Source of the DNA: an uncultured Eubacteriales bacterium | GTDB lineage: Bacteria; Bacillota; Clostridia; Oscillospirales; UMGS1783 | Direction of reading: 5' to 3' | Length of the DNA: 5,915 bases | Assembly: GCA_900555065.1 (NCBI GenBank) | Contig: USJY01000098.1 | Location: forward strand, 1-5,915 | Part shown: one piece after another, positions 5,693-5,915 of the stretch | Position numbering within the stretch: the first letter of the stretch is position 1 | Layout of the letters: every line of letters begins with the position of its first letter | Program-made: the position numbers and the translations under genes | The notes under the pieces: model-generated | Told to the model about the DNA's origin: nothing | Database searches by the model: none | The model's input: only the letters and a program-made list of their open reading frames with translations

Positions 5693-5915
5693 TGCGCGTA
5701 ATTATAACGCCCGGTCCGTTGAAGGGCGAGCTGGATGCCATCCCGTCGAAGTCGGACGCCCATCGCGCCGTCCTCGCCGCCGCGCTGAGCGATAAGCCCA
5801 CCGATTTGATTCTTCCCGCGCTCTCGCAGGATATAGAGGCGACGGTCGCCTGCGTCGCGGCCCTGGGCGCGGCGGTCGTTCGCACGCAGACGGGCCTGCG
5901 TATCACGCCCCAGGC
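5692..5915 (+). CDS. aroA: 3-phosphoshikimate 1-carboxyvinyltransferase (EPSP synthase), N-terminal part
   Basis: The enzyme transfers the enolpyruvyl group of PEP to shikimate 3-phosphate, giving EPSP, the sixth step of the shikimate pathway. The right edge of the window cuts the gene after 74 full codons of an expected 420-430. The signature PSKSDAHR at residues 18-25 carries the PEP/shikimate 3-phosphate residues (K20, S21, R25), and the following DIEATVACVAALGAAV matches the usual DI.AT..CL..LGA segment. Two ATGs stand in tandem. ATG 5689 overlaps the aroB stop as ATGA but leaves only 5 bases after GGAGG (5679-5683). ATG 5692 has the better 8-base spacing and gives the family-like MRVIITPG start, so I prefer it. 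They differ by one Met. The rest of the protein, and therefore its class and any glyphosate-related loop, cannot be judged. Confidence 0.95.
   Translation, partial: MRVIITPGPLKGELDAIPSKSDAHRAVLAAALSDKPTDLILPALSQDIEATVACVAALGAAVVRTQTGLRITPQ

Overview
The window is a GC-rich bacterial stretch with six recognisable biosynthetic genes, all on the + strand and tightly packed. Gene order, Shine-Dalgarno sites (GGAG/GGAGG types) and the compact family versions suggest a GC-rich member of the Clostridia or related Firmicutes. That assignment is an inference from style, not from a marker gene.

Region 1 (1-2513) is the 3' part of an NAD biosynthesis operon. It holds the tail of an unrecognised gene (3-128), then nadB (L-aspartate oxidase, GTG start at 125) and nadC (quinolinate phosphoribosyltransferase, 1665-2513). 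Each gene overlaps the next by a few bases. NadB makes iminoaspartate. Quinolinate synthase (NadA) is needed for the next step but is not recognisable here. NadC converts quinolinate to nicotinate mononucleotide.

Region 2 (2514-2775) is the only real intergenic space and the most interesting part. It starts with a near-consensus sigma-70 promoter (TTGACA, 18 bp, TAGAAT), four bases after the nadC stop. A ribosome-binding site and an undetected 40-codon ORF (2576-2698) follow. Nine of codons 11-22 of that ORF are Phe or Tyr. A strong intrinsic terminator (2727-2755) lies 20 bases before the next gene. The 5' arm and loop of the terminator can instead pair with 2657-2672 in the leader, giving about 14 base pairs with two single-base bulges. 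Together this reads as a ribosome-mediated Phe/Tyr transcription attenuator.

Region 3 (2776-5915) is the operon under that control. It holds aroF (type I-beta DAHP synthase with an N-terminal regulatory domain), tyrA (monofunctional prephenate dehydrogenase), aroB (3-dehydroquinate synthase) and the first 74 codons of aroA (EPSP synthase). Spacing is +2 or overlapping throughout, so the genes should be co-transcribed and translationally coupled. AroF and AroB are the first two shikimate steps, AroA the sixth, and TyrA commits prephenate to tyrosine. A leader that senses both Phe-tRNA and Tyr-tRNA fits this gene content.
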